DNA of 15,612 nucleotides from the NCBI GenBank assembly GCA_022452125.1, contig JAKURJ010000029.1, positions 1 to 15,612 on the forward strand, given 5' to 3'. Numbering within the stretch: position 1 is the first letter of the stretch; every line of letters begins with the position of its first letter. Source of the DNA: Candidatus Poseidoniaceae archaeon. GTDB taxonomy: Archaea; Thermoplasmatota; Poseidoniia; Poseidoniales; Poseidoniaceae. Below, in pieces: positions 1 through 8,348 of the stretch. Under the pieces are notes generated by a model, which saw only the letters and a list, made by a program, of their open reading frames with translations, ran no database searches and was not told the origin of the DNA. The translations under genes were made by a program, and so were the position numbers.

Positions 1-1214
1 ATCTTCCTCACAATTTGATTGGCTGCAACAGATAATGGGCGCTCTCTCCATTCAACCGCTTCAATCTCTCCTGCAACAGCTTTGCGAGCAATAACTGCGG
101 ACTCGAAGATATCATCACTTTCCCAAGACAATAGATGGCCTCGACCGATGCCACCCAGGCGGTGGTCCGCTCTACCTACTCTTTGCAACATTCTGTCCAC
201 TGAGCGGGGAGCGCGAATTTGCACTATGTGATTGACACTACCTACATCGATTCCTAGCTCTAGACTGGAGGTGCAAACCAGACCTTGCAAGTTTCCTGCA
301 CGAAGGTCGTTTTCCATTTGTGTTCTGGTTTCTTTTGCTAATGAACCGTGATGTACGCCTATTGACAAATCTGGTGCTATTGAACTCAGACGTTGAGATA
401 CGGTCTCAGCACTATTCCTTGAGTTTACGAATATCAAACAGGGATGCTCTTTGGAAATGATATCAGCTAGGCCTCTTAGCGTGGCGTGAGCTCTAGGAGA
501 AATCGCCAACTCGAGAGAACCGATTTCATCTTCAGGGAGTTGAATGATGGCATCAACTGCTAATTCAGTTGAACGTGGCGCTACTGCGTTAATCGCTTCA
601 GCATCATTTGACAACCATTTCGCAACCTGTTCAGGATTGCCCACCGTTGCTGAAAGACCTATCTTCTGAACTCTTCTTCCGATGAAGAGTTCTAATCGTG
701 AAATCCCGATTGAGAGTTGCCAACCTCTCTCTCCGTCTGCCATTTCGTGAACTTCATCGATTACTACAGCCTGTACGCTTTTGAGTAACTCTCTGAGTTT
801 GGAACCTGTGAACATTAACTGGAAGGTTTCTGGGGTTGTAATCATTACATTTGGCGGATTTCTAACTTGCTTAGTTCTCTCTGATTGGGTGGTATCTCCA
901 TGCCTTAAGCCAAGTCGCAAGCCCACTGCAGAAGTGATTTCATCCAAACGTCGGTCTACATCGCGATTTAATGCCCGCAAAGGAGTGATGTAGAGAATTG
1001 ACATACCTTGCCACTTTTGCTTCAAGCATCTATCCAATAGGGGTAGCATTGCTGCCATTGTTTTTCCGGAACCGGTTGGAGCAATGACTAGTCTATCTCC
1101 GCCCGATGCGATTTCGTCTTGAGTTACCTCTTGGACGGGGGTTGGGGACCATTTCCTCTCTTCAAGAGCCTCCTGAAGGCTCTCGTCGAGTTTGGAGAAT
1201 ACACCCTCGGCCAT
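1..1214 (-). CDS. lhr: Lhr-like superfamily 2 ATP-dependent helicase, N-terminal part (cut by window edge)
   Basis: The frame is open from an ATG at 1214 to the left edge, giving 404 residues; the C-terminal part lies outside the window. SF2 helicase motifs appear in order: Walker A APTGSGKT (45-52), TTPE (126-129), DEVH box (153-156), SAT (188-190), a second RecA domain with LGIDVG, and motif VI QRVGRADH (344-351). DEVH combined with QRxGRAxH is typical of the Lhr family, 3'-5' helicases linked to DNA repair and recombination in archaea and bacteria. The start sits directly before a Q-motif-like segment (WSPTPVQ), so little or nothing is missing at the N-terminus. The gene lies 46 bp behind the giant surface protein on the same strand. 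I see no Shine-Dalgarno or clear TATA box in that gap. Whether it is full-length Lhr or a shorter Lhr-core protein cannot be told here. Confidence 0.93.
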   Translation of the reverse strand, partial: MAEGVFSKLDESLQEALEERKWSPTPVQEVTQDEIASGGDRLVIAPTGSGKTMAAMLPLLDRCLKQKWQGMSILYITPLRALNRDVDRRLDEITSAVGLRLGLRHGDTTQSERTKQVRNPPNVMITTPETFQLMFTGSKLRELLKSVQAVVIDEVHEMADGERGWQLSIGISRLELFIGRRVQKIGLSATVGNPEQVAKWLSNDAEAINAVAPRSTELAVDAIIQLPEDEIGSLELAISPRAHATLRGLADIISKEHPCLIFVNSRNSAETVSQRLSSIAPDLSIGVHHGSLAKETRTQMENDLRAGNLQGLVCTSSLELGIDVGSVNHIVQIRAPRSVDRMLQRVGRADHRLGGIGRGHLLSWESDDIFESAVIARKAVAGEIEAVEWRERPLSVAANQIVRK

Positions 1215-1260
1215 GTTTGCTGGGCGATGTCACTGGTTCAAGAGGGCAACGATTTGAAAA

Positions 1261-4200
1261 TCAATAATCTTCATCGTAATCGTCGTCGTCATCCTCTTCG
1301 TCATCATCATCTTCCCAGTCTTCTTCCTCTTCCCATTCATCTTCGTAAATGGAATCTTCACCGTGGTTAATCGCAGTTCTGTTAGCGGTTATACCAATGG
1401 CAACTAGAACGATAATCGATAGAATTGAGAACAGCCAAACCAATGGCTGCTCACGAATCGAGTCAAACCATCCCATGTAAGAGACATAGACAATCTCAAC
1501 CTTGTGCTCTGCAGAGTTGTCTTCATCGTTGACTTCAACGATTAGATTGTCAGGGTCTACGGTCACTTTAATCCGGTCCACTCCTTCTTTTGCTTCCCAC
1601 TTAACGGATACTGGAATCTCCTGATTTGCATCGATCCTGTTCAATGATACCGTATCGAAAGGAACGAGGGATTCTCCTGCATAGAATGCGACTCTGAATC
1701 CTGCATTCTCTTCTCCGCCAACGTTCAACACATATGCTGTAATCTCAATCTCTTGACCTGGAGCGACGTGATCATCGGATAGTTCTATTGAGCCTATCTT
1801 CAATTGAGCACCAACTGCACCTAAGCGTACCCATTGTCGCTCAAAGTCTGTGTCATCGGCTGCGACTTCAGCAATCGGGCTAGCTTCAGAATTAGATACT
1901 ACAGGGAACTCATTGCCTGCAGAATCGTACCCTGTTAGGTAGAATCCTACCCAGTCACCTTCTCTTAGAGAGATTCGGCCGCCATCGGTGAGGTCAACAG
2001 TGCCTGTCCAAATCACATTCTGTCCGTCTTGTTGCATTCCCAACTTGGACTGACCTGCTCCAAGTGTTAGAGTACGGCTGGAATCACGCATTACCCAATG
2101 AACTACTTGCTCTGAACCTGTCAGGTCAGCGTCTTCAGTTCCATGGAACTCAACTGGGACCTTGGTCAAATCAGTATCTGCTGAAATATCGATGATGTTC
2201 AATGGCGCAGTTCTACTCACGACTCTTGGAGCAGTATCATCCACTACTACTCTTAGTGTGGTTGAAACGGTTTGTCCTGTCATATCTTCTCCAGCGCCAG
2301 GAATACCGCCAATCGAGATTAAGCAAGTTCTAGTTGGTGAGGACTTCAATGACTCTGCATGAGATAGTGGGACTTCGACAGAATATGATCCATCGTCTGC
2401 GATTGAACCATCAGACCAGATACTCTCTCCGTCAAACACTTCGATTACGATGGATGCATCGTTTGGAGCAGGAACATTGCTACCTTCATAGACTACTCTG
2501 CCTGTAAATTCTAGGCGGTCATCATTTCTTACTCTGCTTCCATCCGCTACGACTCCTGTTCGCGGTTCGCTGATATCTTCTACCAAGAAAGATGCTGCAT
2601 CGAGTACCAAATCGTTCTCTACAGTGAATGTGTGCTCAGAGATGATGTGGCGAGTCGGGAACTCGGAACCTCGCTCTTTGTATTCAAGAGCCAAGTCAGA
2701 AATATCCTCGTCTGGCCAATCCCATCCGAAGGTGAAATCAAAGTCGATTAAAATCAAAGGCAGTCCTGATTCATTTGTTGTTTGAACCATATTAGATGAT
2801 GTTGCCAAAGTAATGTATTCTGAGCTACTTGCGAACATATCGCTAACACCGTAGTATGAAATTCTCTGTTGGTCAACTTCGCTATCTGGTCCCTCAAAGT
2901 CGAATACTAAATCGATGTATTCGAAATCAATAGCCGTATTAGCATCGATTAAACCAAGAGAAATCGTTTGTTCTTTACCTGCGAAAATTGGTGCACCGTC
3001 ATTGTGCCCTGCCCAATCAAGTCCTGTGAATATGGCAGAGGAATCCTTTCTTGTTCTGAAGGTTGCATCATCTACATCAAATCCAGGACCGCTCTCCCAA
3101 GTGTATGCTTGGTCATCGATAATTGTCGAGTAGTGTAGAGGATTACCGGCTCTATCCCCGCCATCCCAGTAATAGGAGACTCGGCCCATGTTAGGATTCC
3201 TTGAGTGGTCGATGGTCGTAGAGAACATCTTGTAGTCTGCTTCGGTTTGGTTTCTTACAATCTTGTGAGCATACTCACTAGGGTCAGCTTCACCGTTCCT
3301 GTTCAGGTCGTGGTCAGCCTCTACCCAATAATAGAGAGTCAATTCAGTAGGGTCGCCAACCGCATCTGATACGGCAATGGTGACCTTTTGTCCTTCGTCT
3401 GCTGCCTCGTACGCATCCTCTTCGGGATAAGTCATCAATGCCTCTGGATGTGTAGCATCTACCTTGTATGTTCTAAACCAATCAGTATTCGAACTAAGAA
3501 CCATTGTTGCATCTCTTTCATTGTAGGTCTGAACCTCGTATGTCAGTCCACTTTCCACATCGATATCCGGCATTTGTATTGAGATGAAGAATGAGCCGTT
3601 AACGTTTGAAGTATCTCTCCAGTCAGCATGCACGAAACCATTCTGAGCAATTCTGACATCGAAAGCACTGTCCTTAGGAGCATCGGTAGAATCTGCAAAC
3701 CACATTGCACCTTGGAAGTGCAAGGTTTCACCAGCTGCAACCCAACTTCCATCTTCAACATCGGTAGAGGTTACCTCCCCATCATTGTCCCTAACATTCA
3801 TCCAGCCAAGTCCGAAGGAATTGTTCACCCTCAGTCCTGTATCGCTTGATAGAGGCGTTGGAGAGAATCCTGCACTACCGGTTGTATCAATACAACTGGT
3901 GACAAATCGGACATTCTCTTGGTCAGGGAAATTAGATGTTACATAGAATAACCAGTGTATTTCCAAAATTCCATTGTTCAGATAAGACCATGATGATTGG
4001 TCGATTTCAACCCAGTCATCAGGATCATTAGGAGACGGGAAGATGTCCCCGTCTTGCCATTCTAGTGTGGGTGCACTAGAAGCAGGAGAAGCAAGGAAGG
4101 ATAGCGATGCAGACTGGATGTAATTATTTGCTCCATCACCGACAATGTGTCGAGTAACGACCTCGTATGGTTCATTTCTCTCGTGCAAAATCTCTCCGTC

Positions 4201-6261
4201 TGGAATCGTGATATCCAAGTTAACTGTGTTAATCGAATAGGTCACACTGAACCTTTCTAGCACTACTGTTCCAGCAGACTGAGAACTAACGTAAACAGGA
4301 ATGACTACGTTACCTGCTCCCGTGTCAGGAATTAGGTCATTGAATGCCTTGACGAAAGTTGTGCCTCCACGTGTGGTTGTACCTAACAGCACACCCTGAC
4401 TTGTCCATTCTTTGCTACCATCGCCACCTATATCGATTCCCACTTGTTCTGGAGCATTGGTGTGTAGCGCTATCTGTAAGTCATCCAGAGTAGGAGTATT
4501 TGTTCCTGTAGATGTGAATCTGACATAGATGTAGATGTATCCACTGGTCATTGAAACTGTCTTTGAATCACCGCTGAATCCGAAAACCTTGGTCGATGTG
4601 TCTTGGAATTCTACTTGCAATCCAGTACCAGAGGGAGTTGTAGCGATCCACCATGCTGGAATTGCTACCGGAGCGTTTCCGGAATAGTAGTTTGAGCGAA
4701 TCTGGAAGTATCCGCTAGTTTGGTAGCTAGTCGAATAAGTCAAAGATACAAAATCCAATACGGGTGTCTCGCTAGAAGTTCCGTTGAGGTATGCCTTCCA
4801 AACGATACTCGAACCTGGATTTGTGAAAGTGAGTTTCTGATTGTATATTCCACTGATCCAAGTTGTACCACCGTCATTTGATACTTGCAACCTTATGCTT
4901 GTGTTAGTAGGTATGTAACCGACTAATGCTGAAACTGTGATTTCAGTTATCTGCCTAGACAAGGAAGTTGTTGTGCTGGTAACAACCGATGAAGAGGAGG
5001 AAACCGTTCGATGATCGTAGACCGCACCGGTTCCTTGGCGCTGAATTTTGTTAGTTGTTGATGAACAGTATGAACTGTAATGGCATTGGTATCCGAATGT
5101 ATTGTCACCCAATTGGTCCATTCCATAGTGACCACCTCCTGAAATCTTAATTTTGCCCATTCCTTCTACGAAAATTCCATTCATAGAGAAGTGATTGTGA
5201 TATCCTTCAGTCCGGTAATATTCGTTTGTAACAATTTTTGGTAGGTCTACAATAAGTCCACTCGGTTGTGTGCTCGTAGAACCCATTTGTTCTCTAGAAC
5301 CAAGTAGCCAACTTCCGTTGACTGAGGTTGGAGAACTCGGGTTAACCTCGTACAGATACCTGTTGTAATTTGGATATACTGCTTCATACATCAAAACGAA
5401 CATTCGTCCTGTGTCCTCATCCACATCTACACCCATTGGGTAATAATTTCCTGAATAAGAATAGGTTCCTTGGCAAGTCCATGAACCAGTGGACGAAACA
5501 GACCACTTGACTAAGATACGATAGCTGTATGAGACTGTCCAAACATTTCCATTAGCATCGCTAGTTGCATCATAGGTAGAGTACAACGGGGTGGAATATG
5601 AACACGTACCCGCGCTAACACTGGAAGTTCCTATGTAGGAACCAGTTGTAGAGTTGTATCGCTTGACTATTGGTGTAGTGTAGACCGATGTTGATGAATA
5701 AGTTGCAGAATGATATTCATCTTCATGAGCGATAACAAAGCCACGGTAATTGGATGTTGAAGAGGTCAGCGAGAATGAGGTTTGAGGTTTGGTTGAAACA
5801 ATGAATCCTTGGTCTCCATTTGCTGCGAATCCTCCAGTGTTGTTGATTGTACCAGTTGATGTAGCCTCTGCAGAACGGTCCATTCCATTGACATTATTTG
5901 TGGGATTGCCAACCAACTGAACTTGCCCGTTACCAACTTCAAGGTTAGAACGGGAACCATAAGCAAAGCCAGGTGGAGTGCCACTCCATTGGCCTGTACC
6001 CGCACCACCAAAATCGGAATTCGTAGTCATGTTACCCCACATGGTCGAGGAAGGCTCTCCTGCAATGTCGAACGTCGCAGAGGAAACCTCAGCTCCATAC
6101 GGGAATGTTAGGTTTCCAGCGAAACCATCTCCTGTGCCCGTGAAGGTGTGAGTGTAAGATGTAGAACCATCTTGGAATTGGGTTTCGGTAACATCTGCTA
6201 GTGCCATTGGAGACAATACAGAAATTACGAATAATGCAGTTAAAAACAGTGATTTTCTCAT
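1261..6261 (-). CDS. Giant secreted, membrane-anchored surface protein with CARDB domain and acidic tail
   Basis: The product has about 1,666 residues. The N-terminus MRKSLFLTALFVISVLSPMALA is a clear signal peptide, which is why I start at the ATG at 6261; an in-frame ATG at 6315 would add 18 Arg/Gly-rich residues. The ectodomain is Ser/Thr/Gly-rich at the front (to about 600) and more acidic beta-sandwich-like later, with many N-x-S/T sequons. An EF-hand-like calcium loop (DLNRNGEADPSE) occurs at 985-996. A CARDB-type domain (about 1490-1590) precedes a hydrophobic helix (about 1607-1625). The last 32 residues are 25 Asp/Glu plus Tyr/Trp. The expected topology is outside ectodomain, one anchor and a short acidic cytoplasmic tail. 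No catalytic motif is visible, so binding, adhesion or cell-envelope roles are guesses. A signal peptidase is encoded nearby on the opposite strand. Confidence 0.9.
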   Translation of the reverse strand: MRKSLFLTALFVISVLSPMALADVTETQFQDGSTSYTHTFTGTGDGFAGNLTFPYGAEVSSATFDIAGEPSSTMWGNMTTNSDFGGAGTGQWSGTPPGFAYGSRSNLEVGNGQVQLVGNPTNNVNGMDRSAEATSTGTINNTGGFAANGDQGFIVSTKPQTSFSLTSSTSNYRGFVIAHEDEYHSATYSSTSVYTTPIVKRYNSTTGSYIGTSSVSAGTCSYSTPLYSTYDATSDANGNVWTVSYSYRILVKWSVSSTGSWTCQGTYSYSGNYYPMGVDVDEDTGRMFVLMYEAVYPNYNRYLYEVNPSSPTSVNGSWLLGSREQMGSTSTQPSGLIVDLPKIVTNEYYRTEGYHNHFSMNGIFVEGMGKIKISGGGHYGMDQLGDNTFGYQCHYSSYCSSTTNKIQRQGTGAVYDHRTVSSSSSVVTSTTTSLSRQITEITVSALVGYIPTNTSIRLQVSNDGGTTWISGIYNQKLTFTNPGSSIVWKAYLNGTSSETPVLDFVSLTYSTSYQTSGYFQIRSNYYSGNAPVAIPAWWIATTPSGTGLQVEFQDTSTKVFGFSGDSKTVSMTSGYIYIYVRFTSTGTNTPTLDDLQIALHTNAPEQVGIDIGGDGSKEWTSQGVLLGTTTRGGTTFVKAFNDLIPDTGAGNVVIPVYVSSQSAGTVVLERFSVTYSINTVNLDITIPDGEILHERNEPYEVVTRHIVGDGANNYIQSASLSFLASPASSAPTLEWQDGDIFPSPNDPDDWVEIDQSSWSYLNNGILEIHWLFYVTSNFPDQENVRFVTSCIDTTGSAGFSPTPLSSDTGLRVNNSFGLGWMNVRDNDGEVTSTDVEDGSWVAAGETLHFQGAMWFADSTDAPKDSAFDVRIAQNGFVHADWRDTSNVNGSFFISIQMPDIDVESGLTYEVQTYNERDATMVLSSNTDWFRTYKVDATHPEALMTYPEEDAYEAADEGQKVTIAVSDAVGDPTELTLYYWVEADHDLNRNGEADPSEYAHKIVRNQTEADYKMFSTTIDHSRNPNMGRVSYYWDGGDRAGNPLHYSTIIDDQAYTWESGPGFDVDDATFRTRKDSSAIFTGLDWAGHNDGAPIFAGKEQTISLGLIDANTAIDFEYIDLVFDFEGPDSEVDQQRISYYGVSDMFASSSEYITLATSSNMVQTTNESGLPLILIDFDFTFGWDWPDEDISDLALEYKERGSEFPTRHIISEHTFTVENDLVLDAASFLVEDISEPRTGVVADGSRVRNDDRLEFTGRVVYEGSNVPAPNDASIVIEVFDGESIWSDGSIADDGSYSVEVPLSHAESLKSSPTRTCLISIGGIPGAGEDMTGQTVSTTLRVVVDDTAPRVVSRTAPLNIIDISADTDLTKVPVEFHGTEDADLTGSEQVVHWVMRDSSRTLTLGAGQSKLGMQQDGQNVIWTGTVDLTDGGRISLREGDWVGFYLTGYDSAGNEFPVVSNSEASPIAEVAADDTDFERQWVRLGAVGAQLKIGSIELSDDHVAPGQEIEITAYVLNVGGEENAGFRVAFYAGESLVPFDTVSLNRIDANQEIPVSVKWEAKEGVDRIKVTVDPDNLIVEVNDEDNSAEHKVEIVYVSYMGWFDSIREQPLVWLFSILSIIVLVAIGITANRTAINHGEDSIYEDEWEEEEDWEDDDDEEDDDDDYDEDY

Positions 6262-6283
6262 AGTTAACCCGCCTTTTCGCCCT

Positions 6284-6300
6284 GTGGGCCTTCGGCCCAC
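6284..6300. other. Perfect 7-bp inverted repeat (hairpin) in the divergent intergenic region
   Basis: GTGGGCC (6284-6290) and GGCCCAC (6294-6300) flank a TTC loop and form a perfect GC-rich stem. It lies 23 bp upstream of the chosen start of the giant surface protein and about 100 bp upstream of the rightward gene at 6398. It could be a 5'-leader hairpin in the leftward mRNA or a regulator site. If the longer leftward ORF from 6315 were real, it would be coding. No second copy was noticed in the window. Confidence 0.5.
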
Positions 6301-6397
6301 GCGATTGCATACCATTTCAACTATACTCCGTCAAGTCACTTTCGCAAATAGCAAAAACCGAATAAGAAGTCTGACTTTCGCCAAACAGGCGAGACAC

Positions 6398-6769
6398 ATG
6401 GGATGGTGGGAAAATCAACACGGGAATCAACTCAGAATATCAGGTACTGCAACATTTGCATTCGGCTTACTGACAACCATGTCAGCCGCACAATTGATGT
6501 TTTTACAAGACAATGCTGACTTTGCAGAGTATACCGGTGTCGCAATTGTTCTAATCGTTATTGGAGCCATAGGGCTAGCAGTATCGGCTCCTGCATTCAT
6601 TAATTTGAGTGCCAGGGCTAAGACACTAGAGACAATCAAGACAATCAAGTCAACTTCTGAACTGCGAAAGATGAAACCAGATGGTGATGAAGCCGCACGC
6701 ATCCTAGGCGGCGGCCATCAAGAAGCATGGGATGCATTCCTTCAAGAGAAGGGATTGAAGAAGCGCTGA
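6398..6769 (+). CDS. Small two-helix membrane protein, function unknown
   Basis: The product has 123 residues from the ATG at 6398 (MGWWENQHG). The longest ORF starts at 6284, but its first 38 residues are basic, low in complexity and overlap the intergenic hairpin, so the internal Met is preferred. Two hydrophobic helices are visible (about 14-36 and 46-68), joined by a short acidic loop (QDNADFAEY). A charged C-terminal part (70-123) follows, with a run of TIK/Lys residues, an Asp-rich turn, GGG and a helix ending EKGLKKR. I do not recognise a family. It ends 16 bp before the signal peptidase on the same strand and is probably co-transcribed with it. That makes a partner or accessory role in membrane protein processing possible, but this is only context. 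Confidence 0.72.
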   Translation: MGWWENQHGNQLRISGTATFAFGLLTTMSAAQLMFLQDNADFAEYTGVAIVLIVIGAIGLAVSAPAFINLSARAKTLETIKTIKSTSELRKMKPDGDEAARILGGGHQEAWDAFLQEKGLKKR

Positions 6770-6785
6770 CTACTGGGTAGTTGTA

Positions 6786-7748
6786 ATGGGCGAGTACAAT
6801 CCGACGCGCACTCTTGTCCGTGAACTTGTTTTAGCGGTGGGAATGATAACACTCCTAGTCCTAGCTATGTGGGCTCATACCGGTTCAATGCCTCCATTAG
6901 TTGTGGTTGAATCTAACTCGATGCAACACGATTCAAACGGTGAAGTCGGGACAATAGATGCAGGAGATTTGATTCTTGTACATTCACCAGAAGATAATCG
7001 AGTCATCACTTTCGCAGAAGCAACTGACCCAAAATCAGACTACTACGGCTATGAATCTCTCGGAATGGAAGGAGACGTAATCATCTACGAACGCAATGGA
7101 GAGAGTGATAGTACCCCCATTATTCACCGTGCACTATTCGAAATTTCTATCGGTGAATCTGTGCCTGCAGAAAATCAAGATGGTTGTGAAGGCGGTGTGT
7201 TTTGGAATGGCCTATGTGTCTTATCGTGGTCTGTACCAGGCTCTGATCAGGTGAATGTCAAAGAAATCAACCTAGTTTTCGATGGAGTAAGCACTGGGAA
7301 GTATTCCTGTGGTGGCGTTGCTGCACAACATGGCTCCGAGTGGTTTAGCGTTGAGAATTATTCTCCTATGAATCCAGGCTATATCACCTTAGGAGACAAT
7401 AACGATTGCAATGATGACCAAGGCGTGTTTGAATTTGCCCAAGGCCTATCTTCAATTCACAGCGGCATGATTAGGCCTGTTCAAGAAGATTGGGTAATCG
7501 GAATTTCGGGTGCTGAAATCCCTTGGTTGGGAACTGTCAAATTGATGGTTAGTGGAGGAGATTCACCCGGTGTAAGTCAAGTGCCTGGGCTATCATTTGT
7601 ATTCCTGATTGCATTTGTAGGGGCGGTTTTAGCAGCACCAGCTGTTATTGAACCGCTAATCAATAGAATCCTGCGCAACTCACCTGAGGCGATTGAGGCC
7701 GAGAGAGAGAACGCAATTGCAATGATTTATTCCTCTGAAGAAGAATAA
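6786..7748 (+). CDS. Signal peptidase I, archaeal/ER (Sec11-like, S26B) type
   Basis: The 320-residue membrane peptidase is expected to remove signal peptides from exported proteins. Helix 1 spans about 11-30. The nucleophile motif is VESNSM with Ser45, followed by GDLILV (60-65). The general base is His114 in IIHRA, where bacterial enzymes carry Lys, so this is the Ser-His archaeal/ER class. The GDNND box with conserved Asp lies at 203-207. A second hydrophobic helix near 266-288 and a charged tail ending SSEEE make it longer than the usual archaeal enzyme of roughly 150-200 residues. The extra length comes from a long Ser-to-His segment and an insert between His114 and GDNND that carries Cys134, Cys144 and Cys175; Cys208 sits next to the box. 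These four could form disulfides outside the cell. It follows the small membrane protein by 16 bp and overlaps the next, convergent gene by 22 bp. Confidence 0.92.
   Translation: MGEYNPTRTLVRELVLAVGMITLLVLAMWAHTGSMPPLVVVESNSMQHDSNGEVGTIDAGDLILVHSPEDNRVITFAEATDPKSDYYGYESLGMEGDVIIYERNGESDSTPIIHRALFEISIGESVPAENQDGCEGGVFWNGLCVLSWSVPGSDQVNVKEINLVFDGVSTGKYSCGGVAAQHGSEWFSVENYSPMNPGYITLGDNNDCNDDQGVFEFAQGLSSIHSGMIRPVQEDWVIGISGAEIPWLGTVKLMVSGGDSPGVSQVPGLSFVFLIAFVGAVLAAPAVIEPLINRILRNSPEAIEAERENAIAMIYSSEEE
7727..7748. repeat. Near-palindrome shared by the stops of two convergent genes
   Basis: This 22-bp segment begins TTATTC and ends GAATAA. The arms also match inward (TCT against AGA) with one C/A mismatch and a two-base centre. 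It contains both stop codons, TAA on each strand, and encodes the C-terminus of the signal peptidase (SSEEE) on the plus strand and of the unknown protein (SSSEE) on the minus strand. It may fold in either transcript near its 3' end; a terminator role is not shown. Confidence 0.6.
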
Positions 7749-8275
7749 CTGAATTTTTCACCTGCGAGTTTGTAATCTGCACTGTCCAATCTAAACTCAA
7801 CATATCTGACTTCATCATTAATGTCGGATAGATTGGCTTGATCTAACAATTTCTCAACTCGGTCTTTAGTGCGCTTTAGACTTGACAATCTTTGTTGCCT
7901 AGTCTTTGGAATACTTGATTCCCCACGAATTTCCTTTAGCCAAGTCTCGAGCAAATTAGAGGCCCAATCAGGAGATTGAGCGACTCTGGGTGCCAAAAGA
8001 ATATCATTGGAGCGATGTCTTATCCTAACGAAACCATCAGACATCCTTCGAGTCTGAATTGAGTTCGGCTGCCATTGGCTTTGGCGAATAATTAGCGAAT
8101 CTTCTTCTATAATTTCTCCAATTTCAGTGGACAAATCCATGATTGCTACTCTGTCGGAAAGGCGGAGCAGTAACTGGACAAAATCATCATCTTGCGCCCA
8201 TACGGAAATCTCTACTGGCTCTTCTCCAAGAGTCTCGGCAATCCATGATTTCACTTCATGCCCCACTGCGTCCAT
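7727..8275 (-). CDS. Conserved-looking soluble protein of unknown function
   Basis: The product has 182 residues from the ATG at 8275 (MDAVGHEVK). The frame is open to an ATG at 8350, but that longer start would overlap the start codon of the divergent protease and adds an Arg-rich stretch of low plausibility. No signal peptide or membrane helix is seen. The first half looks alpha/beta (WIAETL, VEISVWAQDDDF, LLLRLSDRVAIMDL). A middle basic part with paired Arg follows (QTRRMSDGFVRIRHR). Then comes a Lys/Arg-rich helix, likely coiled coil (about 130-155), and an acidic end. I do not recognise a family, and no catalytic motif stands out. It sits between a signal peptidase (convergent, overlapping by 22 bp) and an M50 protease (divergent, 73 bp apart), so it may share regulation with the latter. 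Confidence 0.72.
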   Translation of the reverse strand: MDAVGHEVKSWIAETLGEEPVEISVWAQDDDFVQLLLRLSDRVAIMDLSTEIGEIIEEDSLIIRQSQWQPNSIQTRRMSDGFVRIRHRSNDILLAPRVAQSPDWASNLLETWLKEIRGESSIPKTRQQRLSSLKRTKDRVEKLLDQANLSDINDEVRYVEFRLDSADYKLAGEKFSYSSSEE

Positions 8276-8348
8276 GGTGGTGCCAGCGCGATGTCCTTCA
8301 AGAACTAAACGACACGGGGTTGAAGTGTGGGTCCTAAGTGGACGGTAC

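Noticed and set aside
1215..1260. Separate promoter for the Lhr-like helicase
   Set aside because: No TATA box is visible at the expected distance from the ATG at 1214; co-transcription with the upstream gene is equally likely.
6262..6315. Longer N-terminus (18 extra residues) for the giant surface protein
   Set aside because: It puts an Arg/Gly-rich stretch before a classic signal peptide and runs through the hairpin; the ATG at 6261 gives a clean signal sequence.
7751..7760. T5 tract after the signal peptidase stop as a terminator
   Set aside because: Five T is too short to call, and it is inside the coding region of the convergent gene.
8127..8348. N-terminal 74-residue extension of the M50 protease
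   Set aside because: It overlaps the divergent gene antisense, has no membrane or family features, and the ATG at 8349 directly precedes the first helix.
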